In this document: positions 1 to 6,798 of the stretch, in pieces
Position numbering within the stretch: the first letter of the stretch is position 1
Layout of the letters: the number at the start of each line of letters is the position of its first letter
Assembly: GCA_017557005.1 (NCBI GenBank)
Contig: JAFZFZ010000099.1
Coordinates: 1 to 41,276, forward strand
Reading direction: 5' to 3'
From: Bacteroidaceae bacterium
GTDB taxonomy: Bacteria > Bacteroidota > Bacteroidia > Bacteroidales > Bacteroidaceae
Length of the DNA stretch: 41,276 nucleotides
The notes under the pieces: generated by a model
What the model saw: only the letters and a program-made list of their open reading frames with translations
What the model was told of the DNA's origin: nothing
The model's database searches: none
Translations under genes and position numbers: made by a program

Positions 1-563
1 CGAAGGAAAACGCGAGTGTAACGATGCGTTCTCTGTGAGATTCGTGAGATCTGCGTGAGACATAAATACATGATAATCTACAATATACATAAAGATCTTT
101 TGAAGATTTAAGACCCCAATAAATGTGTACAAAGCTTAGCTGACCCAAGGGGACAATCTAGAAACTTGGACAACAGCTATATTATTGCAAAAACAATATA
201 GGCAAATCACAAGACTTGCCTTTTCCACTACATAACCACATGTAATACAACTGATTAAGTACCAAAAGACTTGCCTAAAACTTGCCTTTTCTTTTGCCTA
301 ACCCCATGGTTCAGGCTTTATTATTGCATTTAACCAATAGAAAATTACGAGGAATAGCAAGTTTGTGGTATCATAAACACCACAAATGCAGCATTTCTTG
401 GCGATACCGGCAAGAAACAGCCCATTTTTATGCTTTTTTGCGGCAATTCGTGCCGATAGGGCGCAAGGTGCTGTGAGAAATATTGAAATAAATTTAACTT
501 TGTTGCAACCTTTTGGCGAGTTGTCTTGTCTAATTGACGGTGACACCAAAGAAAACGCACTAA
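1..563. other. Gene-free leader region with short repeats and hairpins
   Basis: I find no credible gene here; short open frames on both strands lack coding character. The stretch starts with a degenerate TGTGAGATT/CGTGAGATC repeat (34-60). It continues with two copies of ACTTGCCTTTTC (214-225 and 280-291) in a region rich in TTGCC. Three consecutive hairpins follow at 362-386, 394-417 and 441-455. A Bacteroidetes-type -7 box (TAACTTTG, 495-502) stands about 90 nt before the first gene. The region may be the edge of a longer intergenic or degraded segment lying left of the window. Confidence 0.6.
495..502 (+). promoter_or_regulatory. -7 promoter box (TAACTTTG) for the 594-1271 gene
   Basis: TAACTTTG is an exact match to the Bacteroidetes TAnnTTTG -7 element. 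No clear TTG -33 element lies 20 nt upstream, so only the -7 half is supported. It would give a leader of roughly 85 nt. Confidence 0.4.
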
Positions 564-593
564 ATGAACAAACAAATTAAAACAACGAACGAT

Positions 594-1271
594 ATGAAAA
601 AGTTTTTCAGAATGCTGCTACTTGCAGCAGTGGCATTGATGCCGGTAGTAGGAATGGCGCAAACGACTCCATCACAAAGGGATGTAGAACTAAGGTTTGA
701 ACGCGATATGAGACTCAAGCAGTATGAGGACTCGGTCGAAAGAGCACGACTGACGCAGTTGTATGCTCATCAAGAAGAGATGGCGCGTATTGCGGACAAG
801 AAGTTTAGTACTATGCGTGGCAATCTGCCCGATATCATTATATTGCTAATTGTATCCTGCGCTATCCTTGGTATCGTATATATAGCAATGAAGAATTCAC
901 GCCGCAAGGCTGAAGACCACAAGGAACTTATCAACAAACTTATCGACAATAACCTGCTGAATTCTACCGAACCTATCAGCAAGGAGACCATTGAGGCATT
1001 GATGAATCCGAAGTCAAAGAAGAGCGAGAAAGAGCGGTTTATTGGAGATGCCACATTGCTGGGGCTTGGCATAGGAATGCTTTTGGGAGCTACACCGCAA
1101 CATCAGCATAATAATGAAGAATTGATTTTTGTAGGAGCGATCCTTGCTGGCTTAGGTCTGTTCCGCCTCATCATCCGTACTACAACAACTATCATTGAAC
1201 GCAAGAATGCAAAGAATAAAGTGGCAGAAGAACCGAAGGTGGTAGATGCTGAAATTGTAGAAGAGAAGTAA
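594..1271 (+). CDS. Secreted-signal membrane protein of the DUF6249-like type, linked to an ECF sigma factor
   Basis: A 225-residue protein of unknown function. I chose the ATG at 594 over 564 because it begins directly with a signal peptide (MKKFFRMLLLAAVALMPVVG, then MAQ). A charged periplasmic or coiled segment follows to about residue 85. Then come a first membrane helix (about 82-100, IIILLIVSCAILGIVYIAMK), a basic cytoplasmic-type loop with many Lys/Glu, a glycine-rich helix pair (about 155-195) and a Lys/Glu tail. This layout resembles the DUF6249 membrane proteins that in Bacteroides lie next to ECF sigma factors; that assignment is from memory of the family. The gene stands 149 nt before the sigma factor, separated by an inverted repeat, so it may be regulated by or co-expressed with it. 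Its function is unknown. Confidence 0.7.
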   Translation: MKKFFRMLLLAAVALMPVVGMAQTTPSQRDVELRFERDMRLKQYEDSVERARLTQLYAHQEEMARIADKKFSTMRGNLPDIIILLIVSCAILGIVYIAMKNSRRKAEDHKELINKLIDNNLLNSTEPISKETIEALMNPKSKKSEKERFIGDATLLGLGIGMLLGATPQHQHNNEELIFVGAILAGLGLFRLIIRTTTTIIERKNAKNKVAEEPKVVDAEIVEEK

Positions 1272-1291
1272 CCAGAAGACTGTAATTAAAC

Positions 1292-1367
1292 ATTAAGAGT
1301 TAAGTTTACTGACGTTAGAATTTCTTTTTGATGCTTGTGAAACAATACGCCATACTTAACTCTTAAT
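1292..1367. repeat. 14-bp perfect inverted repeat bounding a 76-bp segment
   Basis: ATTAAGAGTTAAGT (1292-1305) is repeated as its exact reverse complement at 1354-1367. The 48 nt in between contain no coding frame. The layout suits either a small miniature element or a long-loop hairpin that could weaken read-through into the sigma factor gene. It lacks a U-tract directly after the 3' arm, so I do not call it a terminator. Confidence 0.6.
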
Positions 1368-1380
1368 CTGGCTCTTTTAA

Positions 1381-1420
1381 TTCCTAACTCCTAATTCCTA
1401 ATTCCTAATCCCTAATCCCC
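1381..1420 (+). repeat. 7-bp tandem repeat (TCCTAAT)n immediately before a start codon
   Basis: Five 7-bp units run from 1382 to 1416 (TCCTAAC, TCCTAAT x3, CCCTAAT), followed by CCCC and then the GTG start at 1421. It is one of several simple-repeat arrays in this window that end at, or a few bases before, a start codon. Confidence 0.75.
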
Positions 1421-1969
1421 GTGTCCTCTCCCGAAGAAATAGTGTTGATCTCGCGCGTGCTGCTTGCGAACGATGAGCGTGCATTTGCCCGACTGATGAA
1501 GAGGTATCTGCGCCCCGTGCGCCGCTACTTCCTCGTACAGACAGGAGGCAATGAGGCGCTGAGCGATGACCTCACGCAAGAGACCTTCATACGTGTTTGG
1601 CGCGGACTGGACAGCTACAAGCGATTGGCCTCATTCAGCACGTGGGTATATCGCATAGCATTCACGACATTGCAAAATCACATCGCTGCCGAGAAGCACT
1701 ATGTGAGCATCGACGATGAGAAGATACTGCCCACTCTGCAATCACTGACCGTAGAGTCTGCAAGCATCGACTCCGGAGAGGTGGCAGCATTGCACCGCGC
1801 CATAGGCCGACTGAACGAAAGCGAAAAGACATGCATCACCCTCTTCTACCTGGAAGAGATGAGCATCAAGGAGATAATGGCCGTGACGGAGATGACGGCC
1901 GGCACCGTGAAGTCGGCACTGAGCCGCGGACGCGAACACTTACGAACCCTTTTAACCCAAACGATATGA
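1421..1969 (+). CDS. RNA polymerase ECF-type sigma-70 factor
   Basis: A 182-residue ECF sigma factor of normal length that directs RNA polymerase to alternative promoters. Region 2 is visible around residues 25-80, including the -10 binding helix motif DDLTQETFIRVWRGL and the aromatic-rich STWVYRIA. Region 4 (about residues 128-178) has the helix-turn-helix SIKEIMAVTEMTAGTVKSAL followed by SRGREHL. The start is a GTG at 1421, right after a 7-bp tandem repeat. The stop overlaps the start of the next gene (ATGA), which implies translational coupling. The neighbouring gene probably encodes a membrane partner that restrains the factor, as is common for ECF factors; this is inferred from position. 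The target regulon is not visible. Confidence 0.93.
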   Translation: MSSPEEIVLISRVLLANDERAFARLMKRYLRPVRRYFLVQTGGNEALSDDLTQETFIRVWRGLDSYKRLASFSTWVYRIAFTTLQNHIAAEKHYVSIDDEKILPTLQSLTVESASIDSGEVAALHRAIGRLNESEKTCITLFYLEEMSIKEIMAVTEMTAGTVKSALSRGREHLRTLLTQTI

Positions 1970-2340
1970 ACAGCGAAGACCGTAAGATAAGAGAAATGTT
2001 GCTCAAGGTGGATACTACGACCCATGAGCACGAAAGTAAGCTACACCACCGCATCATGCGTCAGCTGCCCTCGCGCGGACTGCGCCGAGGCTACGTAGTC
2101 ATCCTCTTTGCCATCCTGTGGGGCGGTAGCATAGCGCTGCTCATCAAGTACTGGCGCACCATCGCCGATGCACTGCTCACCACCACAGGTGCCCTACTCG
2201 ACCATCAGCTACCCTCAGCGGAGACCTTGGGCATAGCAGCGCTGTGCATCGGTGCCATCGTGCTCATCATCACCCAAAGCCGCGACATCCTCAACGAATA
2301 TTACGAACACGAACTGAAGAGCATGCTGGATGCATTGTAG
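1966..2340 (+). CDS. Two-helix membrane protein coupled to the sigma factor (possible anti-sigma, DUF5056-like)
   Basis: A 124-residue protein whose ATG (1966) overlaps the sigma factor stop by 4 nt. The soluble N-terminal part (1-45) is charged and contains HHRIMRQLPSR, similar in pattern to short Bacteroidetes proteins (DUF5056-like) encoded behind ECF factors. Two membrane helices follow at about residues 44-63 and 83-105, and the C-terminus ends in a short acidic tail. An N-terminal cytoplasmic segment plus membrane anchoring plus translational coupling fits an anti-sigma factor. I see no classical zinc-binding anti-sigma motif, so the role is inferred from context only. Confidence 0.75.
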   Translation: MNSEDRKIREMLLKVDTTTHEHESKLHHRIMRQLPSRGLRRGYVVILFAILWGGSIALLIKYWRTIADALLTTTGALLDHQLPSAETLGIAALCIGAIVLIITQSRDILNEYYEHELKSMLDAL

Positions 2341-2378
2341 GGCGTCGGCATCGAGGGGAAGCAGACTGACTACAGAAA

Positions 2379-2415
2379 GCAAGCAGGAGCATAGTGACCT
2401 ATGCTCCTGCCTTGC
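2379..2415. terminator. Bidirectional stem-loop between convergent genes
   Basis: AGGAGCATAG (2385-2394) pairs with CTATGCTCCT (2399-2408) around a TGAC loop. The stem is extended by GCAAG/CTTGC with one bulge. It lies between the convergent 1966-2340 gene and pheS. The pyrimidine-rich side (TTTCTG when read leftward) fits termination of pheS slightly better. Confidence 0.75.
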
Positions 2416-2439
2416 GTTATATGGATTTCGCTTTTGTGC

Positions 2440-3459
2440 TTAGTTGGCAGCCTCGAACTCCTTGAGGAAACGTACGTCGTTCTCTGAGAACATACGGAGG
2501 TCTTTCACCTGGTACTTGAGGTTGGTGATGCGCTCGATACCCATACCGAGGGCGTAGCCTGAGTATTCCTTGCTGTCGATGCCATTGAGCTCGAGCACGT
2601 TGGGGTCTACCATACCGCAACCGAGGATCTCGACCCAACCGGTGCCCTTACAGAAGGGACAACCCTTGCCGCCGCAGATGTTGCAGCTGATGTCCATCTC
2701 GGCTGAGGGCTCGGTGAAGGGGAAGTATGAGGGGCGCAGACGGATCTTGGTGTCCTCGCCAAACATCTCCTTGGCAAAGAGCAGGAGGGCCTGCTTGAGG
2801 TCGGTGAACGACACGTTCTTGTCAACGTAGAGTGCCTCTACCTGGTGGAAGAAGCAGTGTGCACGGTAGCTGATAGCCTCGTTGCGGTATACGCGGCCGG
2901 GGCAGATGATGCGGATGGGGGGCTGGGCATTCTCCATCACACGGCTCTGCACCGATGAGGTGTGGGTGCGAAGGATGATGTCGGGGTGTGCCTCGATGAA
3001 GAAGGTGTCCTGCATGTCGCGTGCGGGGTGGTCCTCAGCGAAGTTCATAGATGAGAACACGTGCCAGTCGTCCTCTACCTCGGGACCATCGGCAAGGGCA
3101 AAGCCCATGCGTGCGAAGATGTCGATAATCTCGTTCTTCACGATAGAGAGGGGGTGGCGTGTACCCAGCTCTACGGGGTAGGCTGTACGGGTGAGGTCCA
3201 TCTCGGCTGCACCGCTATCGTTGGTCTCGAAAGCCTCTTTGAGCTCGGCGATGCGCTCGGTGGCGCGGGTCTTGAGGGCGTTGAGGCGCATACCTACCTC
3301 CTTCTTCTGATCGGCAGGTACGTTACGGAAGTCGGCCATCAGGTCGTTGATGGCTCCCTTCTTGCTCAGGTATTTGATGCGCAGGGCTTCGAGCTCCTCT
3401 GCGCTATTGGCGCTGAGGGTTTCCACCTCAGCCATCAGTGCTTCTATCTTGCTTATCAT
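2440..3459 (-). CDS. pheS: Phenylalanyl-tRNA synthetase alpha subunit
   Basis: 339 residues, normal for bacterial PheS, the catalytic subunit that charges tRNA-Phe with PheT in an alpha2-beta2 complex. The N-terminal helical coiled-coil arm spans residues 1-90. The class II core starts near HPLSIVKNEIIDIF (102-115). Motif 2 lies around GRVYRNEA...HCFFHQVEALYVD (188-213), with FTEPSAEMD at 248-256. A four-cysteine knuckle (C259, C262, C267, C270) is present, and motif 3 is GYALGMGIERITNL (301-314). pheT is not adjacent, so the two subunits are encoded apart here. The 74-nt gap to the upstream AraC-type gene contains a short direct repeat (TATATGCG at 3471 and 3489). It shows no strong promoter, so co-transcription with the regulator is possible. 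Confidence 0.97.
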   Translation of the reverse strand: MISKIEALMAEVETLSANSAEELEALRIKYLSKKGAINDLMADFRNVPADQKKEVGMRLNALKTRATERIAELKEAFETNDSGAAEMDLTRTAYPVELGTRHPLSIVKNEIIDIFARMGFALADGPEVEDDWHVFSSMNFAEDHPARDMQDTFFIEAHPDIILRTHTSSVQSRVMENAQPPIRIICPGRVYRNEAISYRAHCFFHQVEALYVDKNVSFTDLKQALLLFAKEMFGEDTKIRLRPSYFPFTEPSAEMDISCNICGGKGCPFCKGTGWVEILGCGMVDPNVLELNGIDSKEYSGYALGMGIERITNLKYQVKDLRMFSENDVRFLKEFEAAN

Positions 3460-3533
3460 AGTGAATTGTTTATATGCGATAATGGATGTATATGCGGTAA
3501 TAAATGGGGTTGTCTCTCTCTCGGGGGCGGGAA

Positions 3534-4820
3534 CTATGCCTGCTCTCTGTAGGCCGTGGGGGTGACGCCGTAGAAGGTCTTAAACACGCGGCTGAAGTAC
3601 TGCGCATCGGGGACGCCAATCTGCACGCATACATCGGACACGGGCAGGTCGGTGGTGCGGAGCAGCTCGGCAGCACGATCCATGCGGCACTTGCGCAGGT
3701 AGTCGTTGGGCGACATGCCCATGAGCTCGCGTACCTTGCGGTAGAAGTTGGTGCGGCCAATGCCAAACTGCGATGCGATGACGTCGATATTGAGGTTCGG
3801 ATTGCGCATGCGGGTCTCGACAATGCGCTCGAGCTTGCGGCAGAAGCGCTCGTCCTCCTTGCTCAGAGCTACGGCAGGTGCTGCGGCTTCGGGTGCCTGG
3901 ACAGGCTCTGCTACGGGCTGCGCCTCAGCCTCCTCGACAACCTCCTCAGGTTCCTCGGCGGGAAGGGGCTCTGCTGCCTGCGCAGGTGCGGCTATATCGT
4001 CTGATGCTACCATCTCTTCGTGAACGGGTGCGGGAGCAGCAACGGGCTGGGGAGCCAACTCCTCTACTGCCTCTACGCTGGGGCTGGGTGCCTCGGGCTC
4101 GGCAGGCTCATTCTCCTCGAACCAGGCTGAGAACAGATCGTTGGGGATGGCAGGACGTCGCTCATTGATGGGCTGCTTACCGGTAGGGATGGGAACGGGG
4201 ATCTCTTCGTACTCCTCAGCAGGATCCTCATCGGTTATCTCCTCAGTGGGTTCCTCAGCAGTCATTTCCTCTGTGGGCTCTTCTGCGGGAGCCTCTTCTA
4301 TAGCCTCCTCTACAGTTTCCTCAATAGCTTCCTCTTCAATGGGCTCATCGATAGTTTCCTCGATGGGTTCCTCAGTGCATTCTTCTTCGGCTTCCTCTAC
4401 AACCTCTTCTTCGGTCTCCTCTGCGGCTTCCTCTACAGCAGGTTCCTCAGCAGGCTCCTCAGCAGGCTCCTCATCGGTAATCTCCTCAGTGGGCTCCTCC
4501 TCGATGATGACGGGAGTGGGCTCGTCGGTAGTTTCTTCTGTAGGCTCGTCCATAGGCTCGTCCATAGCCTCATCCAAGGCCTCGTTGTAGGGGGCAGACT
4601 TGTCGGCAGTGTGCAGCATGCGCGAGAGGCTAAGCTCTTCGTAGCGCATCATACGCATGGTTTCGCGAGCCTCCATCACCTCCTTCTTCAGGACGGCAAC
4701 CTCGCGGGCTTTGACAAGAAACAACACGACAGCGATGAGGGTAATCACTATCAACAAGCACCCAACAATAAGCCATATCGTAGGGAGCGAAGCTATAAGT
4801 ATTAATGCGCAATTTGTCAT
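3534..4820 (-). CDS. Membrane-tethered AraC-family regulator with a long acidic Glu/Pro linker
   Basis: A 428-residue protein in three parts. Residues 4-36 form a strongly hydrophobic N-terminal anchor, with a short coiled segment (37-70) after it. Residues about 79-318 are a low-complexity acidic linker made of repeats such as EEPTEEITDEEPAEEPAEEP; it becomes richer in Ala/Pro/Val after 245. Residues 323-428 are a clean HTH_18 AraC DNA-binding domain: FCRKLERIVE, IASQFGIGRTNFYRKVRELM and PDAQYFSRVFKTFYGVTP are the two helix-turn-helix units. The DNA-binding domain resembles the output domain of Bacteroides hybrid two-component systems, but no kinase, receiver or periplasmic sensor is present. 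The likely topology keeps the DNA-binding domain in the cytoplasm on a flexible charged tether. A promoter at 4840-4871 drives it. The partner or signal is unknown. Confidence 0.88.
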   Translation of the reverse strand: MTNCALILIASLPTIWLIVGCLLIVITLIAVVLFLVKAREVAVLKKEVMEARETMRMMRYEELSLSRMLHTADKSAPYNEALDEAMDEPMDEPTEETTDEPTPVIIEEEPTEEITDEEPAEEPAEEPAVEEAAEETEEEVVEEAEEECTEEPIEETIDEPIEEEAIEETVEEAIEEAPAEEPTEEMTAEEPTEEITDEDPAEEYEEIPVPIPTGKQPINERRPAIPNDLFSAWFEENEPAEPEAPSPSVEAVEELAPQPVAAPAPVHEEMVASDDIAAPAQAAEPLPAEEPEEVVEEAEAQPVAEPVQAPEAAAPAVALSKEDERFCRKLERIVETRMRNPNLNIDVIASQFGIGRTNFYRKVRELMGMSPNDYLRKCRMDRAAELLRTTDLPVSDVCVQIGVPDAQYFSRVFKTFYGVTPTAYREQA

Positions 4821-4839
4821 CTCTAATGAAATGTATGTG

Positions 4840-4871
4840 CAAATTTAGCACGATTTCGTTAGTTGGGCAAA
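4840..4871 (-). promoter_or_regulatory. Bacteroidetes-type promoter (TTTG-N20-TAAATTTG) of the tethered AraC gene
   Basis: On the minus strand TTTG (4871-4868) is followed after 20 nt by TAAATTTG (4847-4840), a full match to the -33/-7 consensus. The predicted transcript start leaves a short leader of about 14 nt before the ATG at 4820. Confidence 0.7.
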
Positions 4872-4950
4872 CTATCGGACCGTTTTATTCCATTTTATGC
4901 CTTGATTGTACCTAAAATATATATTTAAGTTTCGCAAAGCTCAACTTTTT

Positions 4951-5062
4951 AGGAGTTAAAGGCCGATAGTTTTGTTTAGGAGTTAAAGGAAGATAGCTTC
5001 AGGAGTTAAATGTACTTAAAGGGAGATATCGCTTCGCTCCTGTGGAGTTAAATGCCGATACT
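4951..5062 (+). repeat. Purine-rich AGGAGTTAAA repeats
   Basis: The core (A/T)GGAGTTAAA(G/T) occurs at 4951, 4978, 5001 and 5043 with irregular spacing of 27, 23 and 42 nt. It is often followed by a GATAG-like sequence. These purine-rich repeats face the pyrimidine-rich 54-bp array to the right, whose units contain the complementary TTTAACTCC/TTTATCTCC. The whole 4951-5345 block could therefore fold back on itself. Confidence 0.7.
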
Positions 5063-5085
5063 CCTTTCGCGCGTTCAATACCAAT

Positions 5086-5345
5086 GGCCTTTATCTCCAT
5101 TTATCTCCATTTATCTTCTCAACTTCTCAAAAACATTTGGCCTTTATCTCCCCTTATCTCCATTTAACTTCTCATCTCCTTAAAAAGCATTTGCCCTTTA
5201 TCTCCATTTATCTCCATTTAACTTCTCATCTCCTTAAAAAGCATTTGGCCTTTATCTCCATTTTACTCCATTTAACTCCTCATCTCCTTAAAAAGCATTT
5301 GCCCTTTATCTCCATTTACCTCCATTTATCTCCTTATCTCCTAAT
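5086..5345. repeat. 54-bp tandem repeat, five units
   Basis: Units start at 5086, 5139, 5193, 5247 and 5301, giving periods of 53, 54, 54 and 54. Each unit begins with GGCCTTTATCTCC or GCCCTTTATCTCC, contains two or three CTCCATTTA blocks, and ends with TTAAAAAGCATTT. The fifth unit degenerates and runs into the 3' end of the GH28 gene, supplying its last codons and stop. Because 54 is a multiple of three, an open frame of 18-residue repeats runs through the array; I regard it as a by-product. Confidence 0.9.
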
Positions 5346-6662
5346 TTCCCTCCCATTTACCTTGACATTCTTCAAGGTGAAGTTCTCGATATAATCGGTG
5401 TGGATCTTCGGGTCGCCCGAAGCGGTAACGTCGATATCCTCAAACGTGAAGTCCTTGAGGTTATACTGCTTGATATTGCTCATCACATCAAACACCACCT
5501 GGCAGTCGAGTTTGATATCGCGCAAGGTCACGTTCGTAGACACGGAGTAGGGAATGTCTTCGCGGCCCTTGAGGTCGAAGAATTGGGTCCAGGGCTTCAC
5601 AAAGAGCATGCTCTTCACATTGCCTCTGATGCCCTCAACGGTGATATACTCGTAGTTCTGCTCTGTATCGGGACGCATCTTGAGCCAGAGCATGCGGGTG
5701 GCATCCTTGACATCGCAACGGCGCAGCACTACATTGTGATTGTGAAGCGACTCGCTGCCACAGGTGAGCATACTGTGACAAAAGCCGTAGGTGCAGTCCT
5801 CGATGAGGATATTGCGGTTGGCGCCATTGTTCTCTTTGTCGAGATGTGCCCAGGGACCCTTACCGCCCTTGAGCGCGATAGCATCGTCATTGACAGAGAA
5901 GTAGCATCCCTTGACATGCACATCGGTGCACACATCGATATCAATGGCATCGCTGCTGGGTGCCTTGACGGGGGCCGCCGGAGCAAAGATGTAGAGGTTG
6001 AGCAACTTCACACGGTTGCACTGGTACAGGTGGGTAGTCCAGAAGGGCGAGTTGATGAGGCGTACGCCCTCGATATGTACATCGTCGCTATGCTGGATAA
6101 ACACAAGGCGGGGACGCATCTCCTCCAGATTGGTGCACTGGCGATTGTATTCGCGGCGTATCCAAAACTGCTTCCAGTAGCGCAGGCCGTTGCCGTTGAT
6201 GGTGCCCGAACCGGTGAGATGGAAGCCATCGCAATCAATCGCATTCACAAGAGCGGCAAAGTACTTGAGGTTCTGGCCCTCCATGCGAGTATCGATAACC
6301 CGGAAGTCGCCAATAAAATCGCTACCCTTGAGCACTGCGCCGGCATTGAGATGAAGGTGCGTGCCGGGCTTGAAGAAGAGCGAACCACTGAGGAAGGTGC
6401 CCTCGGGAATGACAATCGTGCCACCACCATCGGCTGCAGCCTTATCAATCACGGCCTGTATCTGCTCGGTCTGCAGCAGGGTGCTATCACGCACCACTCC
6501 ATGCTCGGTGATATCGTAGAGCGCGGTGGGCTTCACCTTTTCTGAGCGCTTAAACCATGAGGACATCGCCGTACCATCGGGCCATTCGTCCTTTGCACTG
6601 ACAGGAACTACGCAAGCAAACATTGCGACTAAAAGAGAGCATTTAATAAAAGCTTTACACAT
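5334..6662 (-). CDS. GH28-family glycoside hydrolase (polygalacturonase-like)
   Basis: A 442-residue secreted enzyme; GH28 members hydrolyse galacturonan or rhamnogalacturonan bonds in pectin. The signal peptide is residues 1-23. A Pectate_lyase_3-type start (ITEHGVVRDSTLLQTEQIQAV, 51-71) leads into the right-handed beta-helix. Catalytic region residues are visible: D238 in SSDAIDID, the D259-D260 pair in NDDAIALKGG, and K328 in WLKMRPD, equivalent to the RIK motif. The usual GHG motif is replaced by GSES (302-305), as in several Bacteroidetes relatives. There is no adjacent SusC/SusD pair, so this is not in a classical utilization locus. A weak -7 box (TATCTTCG, 6696-6689) lies upstream. The 3' end is formed by the repeat array. 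Confidence 0.88.
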   Translation of the reverse strand: MCKAFIKCSLLVAMFACVVPVSAKDEWPDGTAMSSWFKRSEKVKPTALYDITEHGVVRDSTLLQTEQIQAVIDKAAADGGGTIVIPEGTFLSGSLFFKPGTHLHLNAGAVLKGSDFIGDFRVIDTRMEGQNLKYFAALVNAIDCDGFHLTGSGTINGNGLRYWKQFWIRREYNRQCTNLEEMRPRLVFIQHSDDVHIEGVRLINSPFWTTHLYQCNRVKLLNLYIFAPAAPVKAPSSDAIDIDVCTDVHVKGCYFSVNDDAIALKGGKGPWAHLDKENNGANRNILIEDCTYGFCHSMLTCGSESLHNHNVVLRRCDVKDATRMLWLKMRPDTEQNYEYITVEGIRGNVKSMLFVKPWTQFFDLKGREDIPYSVSTNVTLRDIKLDCQVVFDVMSNIKQYNLKDFTFEDIDVTASGDPKIHTDYIENFTLKNVKVNGREIRR

Positions 6663-6746
6663 ACCCTTGTATTTTGTAGAATTATGGGCGAAGATAGGAA
6701 AAAATAATGAAATACATCCCCTTATCTCTTTTTTTCTTTAAAAATC

Positions 6747-6777
6747 TTGAAAGTATCGCAATTAGGTTGTAATTTTG
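6747..6777 (+). promoter_or_regulatory. Bacteroidetes-type promoter (TTG-N20-TAATTTTG) of the CotH gene
   Basis: TTG at 6747-6749 and TAATTTTG at 6770-6777 are separated by exactly 20 nt. The -7 box overlaps the earliest in-frame start (6775), which shows that translation must begin further down, at 6799. Confidence 0.75.
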
Positions 6778-6798
6778 TATTATCTTAAGCACATTATA

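Noticed and set aside
282..549. Short open frames on both strands in the left spacer
   Set aside because: They overlap each other and the hairpins, have no supported start or domain, and look like chance frames.
3061..3552. 163-codon open frame on the plus strand opposite pheS
   Set aside because: The pheS protein is complete and conserved on the minus strand; the opposite frame is a shadow.
4141..4590. Ser/Gly-rich open frame on the plus strand
   Set aside because: It is the antisense reading of the Glu/Pro repeat in the tethered AraC gene; the sense protein ends in a clear DNA-binding domain.
5137..5394. Open frame of 18-residue repeats on the plus strand
   Set aside because: It exists only because the 54-bp tandem repeat is a multiple of three. 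It has no start context and its end overlaps the GH28 gene on the other strand.
5400..6545. Long 381-codon open frame opposite the GH28 gene
   Set aside because: The minus-strand protein has signal peptide and GH28 motifs; the plus-strand frame has no recognisable domain and results from codon bias. The same holds for antisense frames opposite queA, the CotH gene, the EamA gene and the Smr gene.
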